Assembly: GCF_030817215.1 (NCBI RefSeq)
Contig: NZ_JAUSZA010000001.1
Span: 2,144,501 to 2,208,500 of the forward strand
Source of the DNA: Paenibacillus sp. V4I3
GTDB lineage: Bacteria; Bacillota; Bacilli; Paenibacillales; NBRC-103111
DNA: 64,000 bases
Reading direction: 5' to 3'
How positions within the stretch are numbered: position 1 is the stretch's first letter; every line of letters starts with the position of its first letter. This document shows positions 63,813 to 64,000 of this stretch, in pieces. The position numbers and the translations under genes were made by a program. Below the pieces are notes generated by a model. It did not search any database. It was not told the origin of the DNA and was given only the letters and a program-made list of their open reading frames with translations.

Positions 63813-63885
63813 ATTAGCAGCTTGAGGTGACAATTAGGCAGAAGTGCACATACAATGTCCTAGGGTTGGGAGGGGTGTTTGAAGA

Positions 63886-64000
63886 ATGCCTTCAATTGTT
63901 AATGGTGCCATCAAGATCAACAGTGTCGCCTCGGGTTCAAATGTCCAGATTGGAGATACTTTCGTTATTTATCTCTCAAGTAATTCGAAAATCTTCTCAG
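63886..64000 (+). CDS. GerPA/GerPF-like spore germination protein (start only)
   Basis: 38 codons before the window ends: MPSIVNGAIKINSVASGSNV then QIGDTFVIYLSS match the N-terminus of the small GerPA/GerPF family, needed for passage of germinants through the spore coat. Site GGGAGGGG upstream. The remainder and any gerP neighbours lie right of the window. Confidence 0.82.
   Translation, partial: MPSIVNGAIKINSVASGSNVQIGDTFVIYLSSNSKIFS

Overview
The window is chromosomal DNA of an aerobic, spore-forming, low-to-moderate GC Firmicute, most likely Paenibacillus or a close relative. Evidence: a GerA-type germinant receptor subunit at the left edge and a GerPA/GerPF-like germination gene at the right edge, a T-box leader, a tandem glycine riboswitch, a SigI/RsgI pair, PerR and Fur boxes, an LplBC-type sugar transporter with an AraC-type membrane sensor-regulator, strong AGGAGG ribosome sites and many TTG starts. 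No rRNA, tRNA, CRISPR array, transposase or phage gene was seen.

Layout. 1-1524: gerA-family gene (partial). 1596-11584: branched-chain amino acid block, promoter + T-box + ilvB-ilvN-ilvC-leuA, a PLP aminotransferase, a small membrane protein and a VanW protein, then leuB; leuC and leuD are absent. 11678-16210: DUF2935 protein, a peroxiredoxin under a near-perfect PerR box, a GcvH paralogue without the lipoyl lysine, a TetR/target-gene pair with an inverted-repeat operator, and a decayed cytochrome P450.

16282-28356: a seven-gene, mostly leftward alpha-glucan locus. It holds a GH15 glucoamylase-like enzyme, two paralogous giant proteins that each fuse a GH57/DUF1957 branching-enzyme-like half to a GT4 glycogen-synthase-like half, a DUF4912 gene directly upstream of each fusion, a small KTSC-like protein and a nucleotidyltransferase/phosphomannomutase-like fusion. 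This duplicated DUF4912 + GH57-GT4 module is the strongest candidate for an undescribed system.

28572-36111: a zinc-ribbon protein, a REC-LytTR response regulator, a kinase-less membrane protein, an XRE-LytTR-like fusion regulator, sigI-rsgI with a candidate autoregulatory promoter, a Fur-box-controlled PepSY membrane protein and an Fe-S aldo/keto reductase. 36156-41000: leucyl aminopeptidase, a membrane protein, and an MFS-Gfo/Idh/MocA pair. 41165-41541: eight palindromes in a 51-bp tandem repeat.

41915-53150: a leftward sugar-use locus (membrane sensor-AraC regulator, two permeases, lipoprotein binding protein, 1683-residue secreted multidomain glycosidase). 53726-59305: glycine cleavage genes gcvT-gcvPA-gcvPB behind a tandem glycine riboswitch, divergent from gcvH and a molybdopterin oxidoreductase. 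59506-64000: YmaF-like protein, a TetR regulator with a 22-bp palindrome, a secreted dockerin-like/Ig-like protein, a proline-iminopeptidase-like hydrolase and the start of a gerP gene.

Start codons were moved from the longest possible ORF to the start best supported by a ribosome site in many genes. Family assignments come from recognisable motifs only; no database search was run.
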